This document shows positions 36,207 to 44,355 of a stretch of 64,000 bases of DNA, one piece after another (within the stretch, counting starts at the first letter, position 1; each line of letters begins with the position of its first letter). Under the pieces are notes generated by a model. It was not told the origin of the DNA. It worked only from the letters and a program-made list of their open reading frames with translations, and did no database searches. Origin of the DNA: CAYTAU01 sp964442075 (GTDB lineage Bacteria; Bacteroidota; Bacteroidia; Bacteroidales; CAYTAU01); the NCBI GenBank assembly GCA_964442075.1, contig CAYTWH010000018.1:1-64000 (forward strand), in the 5' to 3' direction. A program made the translations under genes and the position numbers.

Positions 36207-38108
36207 TTATTCAATTGTTTGCTCAACTCCCTCCTCTTCTTTTACATACAAATCTTCTTCAGTAATTGAGTTTACATTAAATTCCTTATCATATCTAATT
36301 ATAAACGCACCTGTATTTTCATAACCTCCAGTTTCATCTATTTTGTTGAACTTAAACTTACTTTGCAGGGTTTCAATTTTCAGACTATCTAAACATAACG
36401 GAAAATCAGTACCATAATTCATCAATGCGGTTAAAAAGTATTTAGTAACATCATAACCTGCAAAGCTATATGAGCCCGGTTCTCCTAAATATATTTTACG
36501 ATATTGTTTTACAAACTCCTTTACATTATCATTATCATAATCTACATAATAACTTGAAAACGAATTTAATTGCAATTTATGAAAATATTCTAATGATATA
36601 TTTTCAAATTTAGTCCATACAGGAAAGCCGATTAAAGTAATATCGTAATCCTTATTATATTGAATAAAAATTCTTGTAACAACATCACTAACAAATGCCT
36701 GATCTGAAGAAGGAATTATTATTACATTACCGGTATCTTTTAAAAGCAATGGGACAATTCCTTTAATACCTTTTTGTTTAAATGATATTTCCCTAATTAA
36801 AACATGGCTACTGCTATCGTTTAACGCAAAGGCATTTAAGATTTTTGGTTTATATATTTCAATAAGGTCTAATTCTTCTTTTGTATCATTGTGAACTATT
36901 ATAAAATTAGATTTCTGAGAATTACCTAAGAACTTAATTGCCTCATCTAACTGCGTATAAAACGATGGGACAACCTGAAATACAAATGGGTTACTTTTAG
37001 TCAGTTCTATATTTGATGACAATGGAGATATTATATTTATTTTATTTTTTCTTGCAAAATTTGCAACTATTGGAAATAGATCTGAATAAACCGGACCAAT
37101 TATTAAATCCATTGTAGTCATTTCATTTTTTTTGAGAATTTCAAGAATAGCAAGCGTATCTCTCTCCGTATCATAAATATAAAGTTCTAAGTCAAGCCCT
37201 TTATTTTGTAAATTCTCAATTGCCAGCAATACTCCTTCGTAAAATTCCAAAAATGTTTTTTCCCTTACCTGTTTAATTTCTTTTAAATCCACCTCTTCAC
37301 TCAAGATAATATCATCTTTAATAAACGGGAGCATCAATGCAACTTTATATTTTACGGGGTTATTAGAATAATCTAAAACCGCACAATCATTAATTGCCGA
37401 ATCTGAGACTAAAGAATCAACACTTAAGGTATCAATAAAAACAGTGTCTGTAATTTCAACAATTCCAGGTACTTGCTTTTTAGGAATACGAACTACCATA
37501 TCAAATTGTAAGCCTATTTTTTCAATTTCAGGGTTTGCACCAATTATCACTTCTTGAGAAAGACCATACTTTTTTGATAATGAATATAAAGTTTGCTTTT
37601 TAGCAACTTTATGATATATATATTTGTCATCCTCCTGTGGATATTTATCTTTTACCTTTTTAGGTTTAGCTATCTTTATTACTTGCCCGATTTGTAAACC
37701 TTTTTTTGCTTTAGGGTTTAATTTATAAATATCTTTTTCTTTAACATCATATTTCCGTGTTAAATAGTAAATAGTTTCTCCCTGTTTTACAGTATGATAA
37801 TAATACTTATCTGTTTCTCTATTTTGGTATTTCTTTAAAGTTATTGGTATTTTTAAAGATTGTCCTTCTTGTATTCCATCAAAAACTTCATGGTTTTCCA
37901 TTGCAATATCTCTTTGCATTACACCGTATGCTTTACTTATTGCATAAACAGATTCTCCTTTTTTTACAATATGAATATAGTATGGTTTCCCTTTTATCAT
38001 TACTTTTTTATCGGAACAAATAACTTTAACATTATCACTTTGAGCATACAAAAAAGTATTTGCAAAAACTAATAAAACCAGTATCCCCAATATTTTTTTA
38101 AATTTCAT
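36207..38108 (-). CDS. LysM-repeat protein with periplasmic-binding-protein domain
   Basis: A 633-residue exported protein (signal peptide about 1-22, LYAQ). Three LysM repeats follow (about 45-92, 100-147 and 163-210; for example VKKGESVYAISKAYGV and VKQGETIYYLTRKYDV), which bind peptidoglycan. Residues about 250-610 form a type 1 periplasmic-binding-protein fold resembling branched-chain amino acid receptors (KVALMLPFI, MDLIIGPVYSDLFPIV, GFPVWTKF, SYSFAGYDVTKYFLTALM). This LysM plus receptor-like layout is common in Bacteroidota, but no ABC permease is adjacent, so it is probably a cell-wall-anchored structural or sensing protein rather than a transport receptor. Confidence 0.8.
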   Translation of the reverse strand: MKFKKILGILVLLVFANTFLYAQSDNVKVICSDKKVMIKGKPYYIHIVKKGESVYAISKAYGVMQRDIAMENHEVFDGIQEGQSLKIPITLKKYQNRETDKYYYHTVKQGETIYYLTRKYDVKEKDIYKLNPKAKKGLQIGQVIKIAKPKKVKDKYPQEDDKYIYHKVAKKQTLYSLSKKYGLSQEVIIGANPEIEKIGLQFDMVVRIPKKQVPGIVEITDTVFIDTLSVDSLVSDSAINDCAVLDYSNNPVKYKVALMLPFIKDDIILSEEVDLKEIKQVREKTFLEFYEGVLLAIENLQNKGLDLELYIYDTERDTLAILEILKKNEMTTMDLIIGPVYSDLFPIVANFARKNKINIISPLSSNIELTKSNPFVFQVVPSFYTQLDEAIKFLGNSQKSNFIIVHNDTKEELDLIEIYKPKILNAFALNDSSSHVLIREISFKQKGIKGIVPLLLKDTGNVIIIPSSDQAFVSDVVTRIFIQYNKDYDITLIGFPVWTKFENISLEYFHKLQLNSFSSYYVDYDNDNVKEFVKQYRKIYLGEPGSYSFAGYDVTKYFLTALMNYGTDFPLCLDSLKIETLQSKFKFNKIDETGGYENTGAFIIRYDKEFNVNSITEEDLYVKEEEGVEQTIE

Positions 38109-38171
38109 TCAAATAATTTTATAAGAAGTAGAAAATCAAATTTGATTATTTTATAATTACAATTTATATAG

Positions 38172-38179
38172 CAAAAGTA
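38172..38179 (-). promoter_or_regulatory. putative -7 box for LysM gene
   Basis: CAAAAGTA on the + strand reads TACTTTTG on the minus strand, about 64 nt upstream of the start codon at 38108. No clear -33 partner. Confidence 0.35.
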
Positions 38180-38349
38180 AATAAACAATAATTTATAACA
38201 TGATAAAAATTAAAAAATATGTAATATTTGTAACTATTCTCAATACTATATCAATTTATAAAATACTAACAACAGTTTGTTAATTAATCATTTTATATTG
38301 CATAAAAATTAAAAGAAATAGTTATTATTTTTGTGAAAAATTGCAATAA

Positions 38350-38649
38350 ATGAAATTTGAAAAGAAAAAAATATTTCCAATACTTAAAAATAAGTATTTT
38401 ATTGTTTCGATTGCATTTTTGGTTTTCATTATTTTTTTTGACAACGACAGCTTTATTGAAAGACATAAAAGCATGAAAAAACTAAAAGAACTGGAAAAAC
38501 AAAAAGAATTTTATCGCAGTGAAATAGGCAAAAATAAGATAAGACTCATTGAGCTACAAACAGATAAAGACAACCTTGAAAAATTTGCACGCGAAGAATA
38601 TCTTATGAAAAAACCAAATGAGGATATTTTTGTGATAATTGAAGAGTAA
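38350..38649 (+). CDS. septum formation initiator, DivIC/FtsB-like
   Basis: A 99-residue bitopic protein: a short cytoplasmic Lys-rich start, one membrane helix (about 17-31, YFIVSIAFLVFIIFF), then a periplasmic coiled coil (about 38-75, rich in Lys, Glu and Leu) and the family tail LEKFAREEYLMKKPNEDIFVI. This is the DivIC/FtsB signature (FAREEYLMKKPNED). It should act in the FtsQ-FtsB-FtsL divisome complex. A TATTTTTG box at 38327-38334 lies 15 nt ahead of the ATG. Confidence 0.85.
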   Translation: MKFEKKKIFPILKNKYFIVSIAFLVFIIFFDNDSFIERHKSMKKLKELEKQKEFYRSEIGKNKIRLIELQTDKDNLEKFAREEYLMKKPNEDIFVIIEE

Positions 38650-38735
38650 TTCCAAATGCCTAAAGTTATTACTAATATTAGAACAAACTCACAAAAGTGA
38701 ATTATAAAATCGTAAATATAAAATTGAAAATTGGC

Positions 38736-39248
38736 TTATTTATACCAACTAGCATACATCATGTAACTATTGGCTATTCGTTCTATTTCGCCTTGTAACA
38801 AGTCAGGGCTTAATGTTTTTATTTTTTTTGCGGGTACTCCTCCGTAAACACTGCCCGATTCTACTTTCATTCCTTTTGAAACAACCGACCCTGCTGCTAT
38901 AATACAATTACTTTCTATAACAGCATTATCCATTATTATTGCACCCATACCTATTAAAACATTATCATAAATAGTGCATCCGTGAATAACAGCATTATGA
39001 GCTATTGAAACATTATTGCCAATATTAGTTGGTGCTATTTTGTATGTACCATGTATTGTTGCATTATCCTGAATATTTACCCTGTCTCCTATTTTAATAT
39101 AATGAACATCACCTCTGACAACCGCATTGAACCATACAGAGCATTCATTGCCCATTGTTACATCACCTATAATTGTTGCATTTTCAGCAAAAAAACAATC
39201 TTTTCCAAAAACAGGTTTTTTGCCTCTTATGTTTTTTATTAACGCCAT
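38736..39248 (-). CDS. gamma-class carbonic anhydrase-like protein
   Basis: A 170-residue left-handed beta-helix protein from the ATG at 39248. I prefer this start to an in-frame one at 39305 because MALIKNIRGKKPVFGKDCF is the normal family opening. Hexapeptide repeats run from about residue 15 to 140. The three zinc-type histidines are visible in NATIHGTYK, SIAHNAVIHG, spaced as in gamma carbonic anhydrases and their YrdA-like relatives. The C-terminal helix (LLQGEIERIANSYMMYASWYK) is standard. Whether it has anhydrase activity is uncertain, since many YrdA-like members lack it. Confidence 0.85.
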   Translation of the reverse strand: MALIKNIRGKKPVFGKDCFFAENATIIGDVTMGNECSVWFNAVVRGDVHYIKIGDRVNIQDNATIHGTYKIAPTNIGNNVSIAHNAVIHGCTIYDNVLIGMGAIIMDNAVIESNCIIAAGSVVSKGMKVESGSVYGGVPAKKIKTLSPDLLQGEIERIANSYMMYASWYK

Positions 39249-39328
39249 AATGTTGTTTTGTTGTAATGGTTTATTTTCTTTGCCAGTACTATATAGTTTC
39301 TTCAATTGAACAATGAAACCCTATTATT

Positions 39329-39682
39329 CTATTCAACACCTACATATTTAGATTTTCCAAAACCTAAAATGGGCCAGAAAACTATAGGTAATAAAATTAA
39401 TCCAACAGCAAAACCGCCTGTTTTACCAAAAGCTTTAGAAATTTCTATCATTACAATTATCATAATTACAATATTTACAATTGGTAACATAAATAAGAAA
39501 ATCCACCACCATTCCTTGCCTGCAATCTCTAATAAAATTATTGTGTTGTAAATTGGAATTAAAACAGCCCAACCAGGTTTCCCTGCTTTTGTATATACTT
39601 TCCACTATGCAATAATTAAAAAAACTCCAATTGCAAAAGCAAACAAAAAATAAAAAACGAAAAAAATGAAATAACCTCCCAT
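39329..39682 (-). pseudogene. DUF5684-like membrane protein, nonsense-mutated paralogue
   Basis: Reading minus from the ATG at 39682 gives 25 residues (MGGYFIFFVFY and onward), a TAG at 39605-39607, then WKVYTKAGKPGWAVLIP and on, in the same frame, to the final TAG at 39329. The frame is otherwise continuous over 118 codons and aligns with residues about 1-115 of the next gene, where the stop position is Arg in FIIIARWKIYIKAG. It ends after the core domain and lacks that gene's C-terminal extension. One base change would restore it, so it is either a young pseudogene or a sequence error. Confidence 0.75.
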
Positions 39683-39730
39683 AACTTACAAAATTTTAAA
39701 ATTAATACTAATATATATATTTATAAAAAC

Positions 39731-40471
39731 TTAATCATACCAGTCGCCCGCATCTTCATAATCATCATAATAATCGTAATCGTCATAGTCATATAAATCA
39801 TAATAATCTCGCATCATAAACTGTGCATTATTATAACCATATATGCTAAGACCAATTGCAATAATAGAAATTAGAATTACTGCTGTTGCAAACGATCTTT
39901 TAACATTTGCCTTTACTGCAAATACAAGTCCAAGTGCTCCTAATATCAAAGCTGCAGTTCCCGGCCATATAGCATGTACAGAAACCCATACATCATCATA
40001 ATAATTACTAAAGGCAGAAGCTGACATTATTAAAGCAATTATGCTTAAAACAAGACCTGCAATACTTAATCCTTTTAAGGGTTTTGAACCCTCTGTTTGT
40101 ATTTGTGTTTGTTTTGGTTCTGTATCGTGGTATTTAGCTTTTCCAAAAGCAAGTATCGGTATAAATACAAGAGGTAATAATATCAGGCCAACTGCAAAAC
40201 TACCTGGTTTACCAAATGCTTTAGATAATCCTACCATTACAATTATTGAAATAACAATATTCACTATCGGTATAAAATAAAAAAATATCCACCACCATTC
40301 TTTACCTGCAATTTTTAAAAGAACAATTGTACTGTAAACAGGAATTAAAGCCTCCCAGCCTTGCCATCCTGCCTTTATATATATTTTCCATCTCGCAATT
40401 ATTATAAAAACAGCGATACTAAAAGCAATAAAATATATTATTATTATTAATAAAATTAAAAAACCATCCAT
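39731..40471 (-). CDS. DUF5684 family membrane protein
   Basis: A 246-residue membrane protein. Residues 1-115 are the DUF5684 core: a first membrane helix, ARWKIYIKAGWQGWEALIPVYS, KEWWWIFFYFIPIVN, and GLSKAFGKPGSFAVGLILLP. A second part (about 130-215) adds three or four membrane helices. The protein ends in a strongly acidic Tyr/Asp tail (about 222-246, DYDDYDYYDDYEDAG), unusual and possibly metal- or cation-binding. Function unknown. The broken paralogue lies 48 nt downstream on the same strand, so the pair arose by tandem duplication. Confidence 0.75.
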   Translation of the reverse strand: MDGFLILLIIIIYFIAFSIAVFIIIARWKIYIKAGWQGWEALIPVYSTIVLLKIAGKEWWWIFFYFIPIVNIVISIIVMVGLSKAFGKPGSFAVGLILLPLVFIPILAFGKAKYHDTEPKQTQIQTEGSKPLKGLSIAGLVLSIIALIMSASAFSNYYDDVWVSVHAIWPGTAALILGALGLVFAVKANVKRSFATAVILISIIAIGLSIYGYNNAQFMMRDYYDLYDYDDYDYYDDYEDAGDWYD

Positions 40472-40500
40472 TTGAATTTAGTTTTTAATTAAAAATTACC

Positions 40501-40508
40501 CAAATGTA
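40501..40508 (-). promoter_or_regulatory. putative -7 box for DUF5684 gene
   Basis: CAAATGTA on the + strand reads TACATTTG on the minus strand, 29 nt upstream of the start codon. Confidence 0.4.
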
Positions 40509-40552
40509 ACTAATTTATTTTAAATTTTTATTCTAAACTTACGAATTTTATT

Positions 40553-40560
40553 TAGCTTTG
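40553..40560 (+). promoter_or_regulatory. putative -7 box for MATE gene
   Basis: TAGCTTTG matches TAnnTTTG, 41 nt upstream of the ATG at 40602, divergent from the DUF5684 promoter. Confidence 0.4.
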
Positions 40561-40601
40561 AAAATTACTTCACACAAAACATTATTAGTAAGATATAGCA
40601 A

Positions 40602-41951
40602 ATGAGAGACCTGACCGTAGGTAAGGAGGGAAAGTTAATTTTCAAATTTGCAATCCCAATGCTTATCGGAAATCTTTTTCAGCAACTTTATGTTATTGTT
40701 GATAGAATTATTATTGGCAATTCTCATATAGGAGAAGAAGGTCTGGCTGCAATTGGCAATGCTTTTCCTATTATATTTTCATTAATTGCATTTGTTATTG
40801 GTATTTCAGTTGGTTTTAATGTTGTTATTGCACAATATTTTGGTGCTAAAAGAATGGATAAGGTTAAAAGTGCGGTTGACACAATTAATGTTTTTTTAAT
40901 TTTTGCTTCTGTTATTGTTACGATTCTTGGTTTAACCTTAAGTACTCCATTATATAATTTAATTAATGTACCGGAAACAATAATACCGCAAACAAGAGCA
41001 TACACAAATATTTATTTTATTGGAATTATTGCTTTTTTCGGGTTTCATGGAATAAGTGCAATATTGCGTGGTTTGGGCGATTCCAAAACTCCACTTGTAT
41101 TTATGGTTATATCAACAATTATAAATATAATTCTAGACTGGCTTTTTATAATAAAATTCCAAATGGATATTCAGTGGGCTGCAATTGCTACAATTATAGC
41201 ACAGGGAAGCGTTTTTATTGCAGCTATTATATATTTAAACAAAACACATAAAATAATAAAATTTTCTTTTGCAAGGTTTAATTTCAATATGGAAATTTTT
41301 AAACACAGTATGCGAATTGGTTTACCAACAGGTTTTCAATCTACATTTGTTGGTATTGGCATGATAGCATTAATGGCAATTGTTAATCCTTATGGAAAAG
41401 ATGTTATTGCAGCATTTACAATAGCGGGTAGTCTTGATGCTCTGGCTGCTATGCCGGCAATGAATTTTGCTTCTGCATTATCTACATTTGTAGGACAAAA
41501 TCTTGGTGCAAACAAACAGCATAGGGTAAAAAAGGGCTTATTAACCACACTGCTTTCAACAGCAATTATATCGGGAACCGTTACAATTATTGTTTTTTTC
41601 TTTGGTGAAAATATTATGGGCGCTTTTACACAAGATGCTAATGTTATTAAAATTGGAGTAGAATATCTTACTATTGTCAGCTCTTTTTATATAGTATTTT
41701 CAACCATGTTTGTATTTGCTGGAGTTTTACGCGGTGCCGGCGATACTTTAATACCAATGTTTATTACTATGTTTTCTTTATGGATAATTAGAATTCCGTT
41801 GTCGTATATACTATCAAAAACAGAACTTAGTATAAGTGGAATATGGTGGGGAGTTCCAATGGCTTGGGTAATTGGCATGAGTTTTACTTTCTTATATTAC
41901 CTGACAGGCAGATGGAAGAAAAAAGTAATTGTTAAACCTGTGAGTTATTAG
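40602..41951 (+). CDS. MATE family efflux transporter
   Basis: A 449-residue transporter with about 12 membrane segments in two homologous halves. Family features are KFAIPMLIGNLFQQLYVIVDRIIIG at the start (cited in part), AIGNAFPIIF, GFHGISAILRGLGDSKTPL, the second-half counterpart FNFASALSTFVGQNLGANK, and GVLRGAGDTLIPM. MATE proteins expel cationic drugs or toxic organic compounds using Na+ or H+. Nothing nearby indicates the substrate. The start MRDLTVGKEGKLIFKFAIPM is the common one for this subgroup. Confidence 0.9.
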   Translation: MRDLTVGKEGKLIFKFAIPMLIGNLFQQLYVIVDRIIIGNSHIGEEGLAAIGNAFPIIFSLIAFVIGISVGFNVVIAQYFGAKRMDKVKSAVDTINVFLIFASVIVTILGLTLSTPLYNLINVPETIIPQTRAYTNIYFIGIIAFFGFHGISAILRGLGDSKTPLVFMVISTIINIILDWLFIIKFQMDIQWAAIATIIAQGSVFIAAIIYLNKTHKIIKFSFARFNFNMEIFKHSMRIGLPTGFQSTFVGIGMIALMAIVNPYGKDVIAAFTIAGSLDALAAMPAMNFASALSTFVGQNLGANKQHRVKKGLLTTLLSTAIISGTVTIIVFFFGENIMGAFTQDANVIKIGVEYLTIVSSFYIVFSTMFVFAGVLRGAGDTLIPMFITMFSLWIIRIPLSYILSKTELSISGIWWGVPMAWVIGMSFTFLYYLTGRWKKKVIVKPVSY

Positions 41952-42038
41952 GAATTTGGGGGTTGAGCAAGGTTTTGATTATGGTGCGTTTGGTATTTCA
42001 ACGCTCTAATCTTTCAATTTTCTACTATTATTGTTTAT

Positions 42039-43040
42039 TTATTCCAGCACAACCTTCTCAACAGCCACTCCTTTATTTGTAGTTACTTTTATAATGTAAA
42101 TACCTTTAGTTTCTTGACTTAGGTCTATTTCGTTTTCAGTACCAATGTAGACCTTTCTGCCTTCAATATTCATTATTTCAATACTCTCAATGTTTTCTGC
42201 CTTAATAGTAATTATACTTGTTGTGGGGTTGGGAAAAATAATCATATTTGAATTAATATCAACTTCATTATATGATAATGTGCAATCAATATTTACAAAT
42301 TGAAAACTACTACAATTTGAACCAAAATGTTCTGTGGTTGTTGCAGAACCCCAAAAACCATTAGGATAAATGCCAGAATCATCAAAACTCATATCAATAG
42401 TTGTTTGATTAGCGATATCTAATTCATATATATTATTTTCACTACTAAAAGTAAGAATTGTTTCTTCATTGCATTCTGCAAAAGTATTTGAAAGACCTAA
42501 GAAAAATTCTGTAGTATCCACCATAGGACAATGAATAGTTACTAAACTATTATTTTGCAAATTAAATGCTTTGATATTAAAATCTGTCAAACTTTGAAAA
42601 ATCAAGTTGCCCTTATAGAATGTTAAATCACCAGGAGTAGGATGTTCAACATCAAACACAAACTCGGCTGTGTCAGTCAATATATTATACTTTGATAATT
42701 TTCCATCTATATTAATTGAGTATAGTTCATAATCATTGCTACAAACCAAACCAGGATTACTTGTTGGATATGGAAGTTGTCCTATTAATGTTGCAGTACT
42801 ACTAATAGTATCTATTTCATATATATTTTCAGAACTTATTCCATAAAAAGTACCAGATGGTGAAATTGCTATATCTTGAAATGAATTTGGAATATTGATT
42901 TCAAATGCAAAAGATAAAGTAGTATCTGGATTTAGCTTATAAACAGATGGTGGAATTGAGCCAAGAAGGACATAGGTTTCTTGAGCATTTATAATAAGAG
43001 TTATAAATAGTGTGATTGTTAGAAGTAAAAGTTTTTTCAT
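42039..43040 (-). CDS. secreted T9SS type A protein
   Basis: A 333-residue exported protein with a signal peptide (about 1-19, IINAQ). Residues about 25-240 look like a WD/propeller-type domain (GTFYGISSENIYEIDT, YELYSINIDGKLSKYN, NNIYELD). Residues about 265-333 are a T9SS type A sorting domain (MIIFPNPTTSIITIKAE, IEIMNIEGRKVY, KGIYIIKVTTNKGVAVEKVVLE), so the protein is exported through T9SS. Its upstream region runs directly into the left end of an attC-like cassette, which separates it from the next genes. Confidence 0.85.
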   Translation of the reverse strand: MKKLLLLTITLFITLIINAQETYVLLGSIPPSVYKLNPDTTLSFAFEINIPNSFQDIAISPSGTFYGISSENIYEIDTISSTATLIGQLPYPTSNPGLVCSNDYELYSINIDGKLSKYNILTDTAEFVFDVEHPTPGDLTFYKGNLIFQSLTDFNIKAFNLQNNSLVTIHCPMVDTTEFFLGLSNTFAECNEETILTFSSENNIYELDIANQTTIDMSFDDSGIYPNGFWGSATTTEHFGSNCSSFQFVNIDCTLSYNEVDINSNMIIFPNPTTSIITIKAENIESIEIMNIEGRKVYIGTENEIDLSQETKGIYIIKVTTNKGVAVEKVVLE

Positions 43041-43118
43041 AATTGTTTATTTTTATACTTGGTAACGTTTAGCTAAACTACGTTTTAATGAAGTTTAGGT
43101 TTTGTTAGGCACTAGGAT

Positions 43119-43520
43119 TTATTTATTTAACTTGTTTTTTGTAACTTCGTTATAATACTCCTTCCCATTTTTTTTAATAACCAATTTCTCATTTCTAACA
43201 ACAATATCACCGAAATAAGAAGACTCTTTATCTAAATCTTTTAGTATTATTACGGAATCATTTTTAGTTTCAAATTTTCCTATATAATTCACATGAAGAA
43301 ATAATAATGCCTCTTCAGATATTTCAAAATTATTATTCTCGTATAATCTTAGTTCCCCAGATGACATATCATTCAAAAAATTACTTGAAAAAATTATTTC
43401 ACCCTTAATCTTATTACTTATTCCAGCTACTAAATCAAATATTGGAAGTAAAAAGATAATTAATATAAATATTCCCTTATAATTCTTTTTACAAAAAACA
43501 TTATTAAAAGTACTGCACAT
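43119..43520 (-). CDS. cassette 1 second ORF, hypothetical membrane-anchored protein
   Basis: About 133 residues if the ATG at 43520 is used; an in-frame ATG at 43559 would add 13 residues lying inside the previous ORF. One membrane helix (KGIFILIIFLLPIFDLVA) is followed by a beta-rich region (GELRLYENNNFEIS, LFLHVNYIGKF, DSVIILKDL, IVVRNEKLVIKKNGKEYYN). No family is recognised. It overlaps the upstream ORF and ends 7 nt before the attC-like end, as cassette genes usually do. Confidence 0.5.
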   Translation of the reverse strand: MCSTFNNVFCKKNYKGIFILIIFLLPIFDLVAGISNKIKGEIIFSSNFLNDMSSGELRLYENNNFEISEEALLFLHVNYIGKFETKNDSVIILKDLDKESSYFGDIVVRNEKLVIKKNGKEYYNEVTKNKLNK

Positions 43521-43657
43521 GGAACTATTGTAAAAAATCCAACAGCTCCAATTAACCATGTTAGAGGGCCAATATTTATTATATAGAATCTAAAAACCAG
43601 GATATATATTAAATACCCTAGAAATAAAACTAAACCTATAATAATTTCCTTCTTCAT
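43460..43657 (-). CDS. cassette 1 first ORF, small membrane protein
   Basis: A 65-residue protein from the ATG at 43657 (MKKEIIIGLVLFLGYL). An in-frame ATG at 43687 would begin inside the repeat and is less likely. It has two membrane helices with a short loop (FRFYIINIGPLTWLIG) and a basic tail. The ATG lies about 12 nt after the GTTAGGC core of the cassette. Function unknown. Confidence 0.5.
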   Translation of the reverse strand: MKKEIIIGLVLFLGYLIYILVFRFYIINIGPLTWLIGAVGFFTIVPCAVLLIMFFVKRIIREYLY

Positions 43658-43661
43658 ACTT

Positions 43662-43740
43662 GTGCCTAACGTTAGAATAACATGCATTAATGCACCTTAT
43701 ATCTCTTATAGCTACTTTTGTTAATTTTGTTAAATCTTTG
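43662..43740 (-). repeat. conserved upstream flank of cassette 1
   Basis: On the minus strand this reads, from the outside, TTAACAAAATTAACAAA, then TAGCTATAAG, then GCATTAATGC and the core GTTAGGCAC. The same stretch precedes cassette 2 (60557-60631) with scattered substitutions, so the flank is a second conserved element, perhaps a recombination target or promoter carrier. Confidence 0.6.
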
Positions 43741-43853
43741 ATAATATTTAATAAAACCGACAACAAACATTTGTAATTATTTGTTATAGGATAATATTAT
43801 TTTTAAACATTTACCAAAAGTAATAAAAAAAAGAATAACAAACAAAGCTGTAT

Positions 43854-43923
43854 GACCTCTCCTAAATCCTCTCCTAAAAGGAGAGGACTTTTCTCCCCTC
43901 TTAGGGGAGATAAAAGAGGGGTC
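43854..43923. repeat. multi-hairpin intergenic repeat
   Basis: Two strong hairpins side by side, CCTCTCCT with AGGAGAGG and CTCCCCT with AGGGGAG, are enclosed by an outer GACC/GGTC pair, giving a branched structure about 70 nt long. A shorter relative (CCCCTCCTAATCTCC ... GGGAGGAACAAGAGG) lies at 63369-63404. Repeats of this kind are scattered in many Bacteroidota genomes. The rest of 43741-44087 holds nothing I recognise beyond AT-rich sequence. Confidence 0.6.
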
Positions 43924-44087
43924 TTCAATCTTTTCTTAAAATAGATTTGCTTTTTTTAAATTTATTTTGTATATTTGGTTTTTAAATTTATCAATTAAAA
44001 TACACGTTCTTTTAAATCATGATTTTGTTTTTTGTTTTTTTAAACAATATGAGCTAGGATATTCTTTATTTTTTATAAAATATTCTC

Positions 44088-44277
44088 TTTTCCATGTCGG
44101 AGTATTATGTTTCCTGTAGGAATATCTTCTTTCCCATGTCGGAATATTATGTTTCCTGTAGGAATATCCTCTTTCCTATGTGGGAATATCATGTTTCCTG
44201 TAGGAATATCCTCTTTCCCATGTGGGAATATTATGTTTCCTGTAGGAATATCCTCTTTCCCATGTGGGAATATCATG
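44088..44277 (+). repeat. tandem hairpin array, 42-bp units
   Basis: Four and a half tandem 42-bp units. Each has two halves of about 21 nt: TTTCCCATGTGGGAATAT (hairpin TTCCCA/TGGGAA) and TTTCCTGTAGGAATATCC (hairpin TTCCT/AGGAA). Changes between units tend to keep the stems: C-G, T-G and shorter versions occur at the same stem position. All frames on both strands stay open because the unit is a multiple of three, but the peptides are low complexity and I do not call them genes. The array ends 78 nt before the orphan gene at 44356. Confidence 0.85.
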
Positions 44278-44355
44278 TTGCACGAATAAACACAGAGTTA
44301 TATATGGCTAACAATCAGTTATTTTTAAATATTAATCATTGAAATTAATAATATT

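Larger units (their letters stand above)
43066..43669 (-). mobile_element. integron-like gene cassette (attC-like ends), cassette 1
   Basis: A 604-bp unit carrying two overlapping small ORFs on the minus strand. In gene orientation it starts just after the G of CTAACG with TTAGGCAC, 12 nt before an ATG, and ends GTGCCTAAC ... TTTAGCTAAACG. If circularised, the junction would pair GCCTAAC with GTTAGGC, the R''/R' pattern of integron attC sites, with an inner stem CTAAACT/AGTTTAG. Both boundaries share TAACGTT as a direct repeat. A second unit at 59648-60564 has the same ends. No integrase is in the window, so mobility is inferred only from the ends. Confidence 0.45.

Noticed and set aside
39249..39305. 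Longer N-terminus for the carbonic anhydrase-like protein
   Set aside because: The extra 19 residues do not look like the family, which begins at MALIKNIRGKKP.
44088..44277. CRISPR array
   Set aside because: Units are contiguous with no unique spacers, and no cas genes are present.
44073..44342. Long open frames on both strands across the 42-bp array
   Set aside because: The unit is a multiple of three without stops, so several frames stay open; the peptides are pure 14-residue repeats with no start signals, so I call the region a repeat, not genes.
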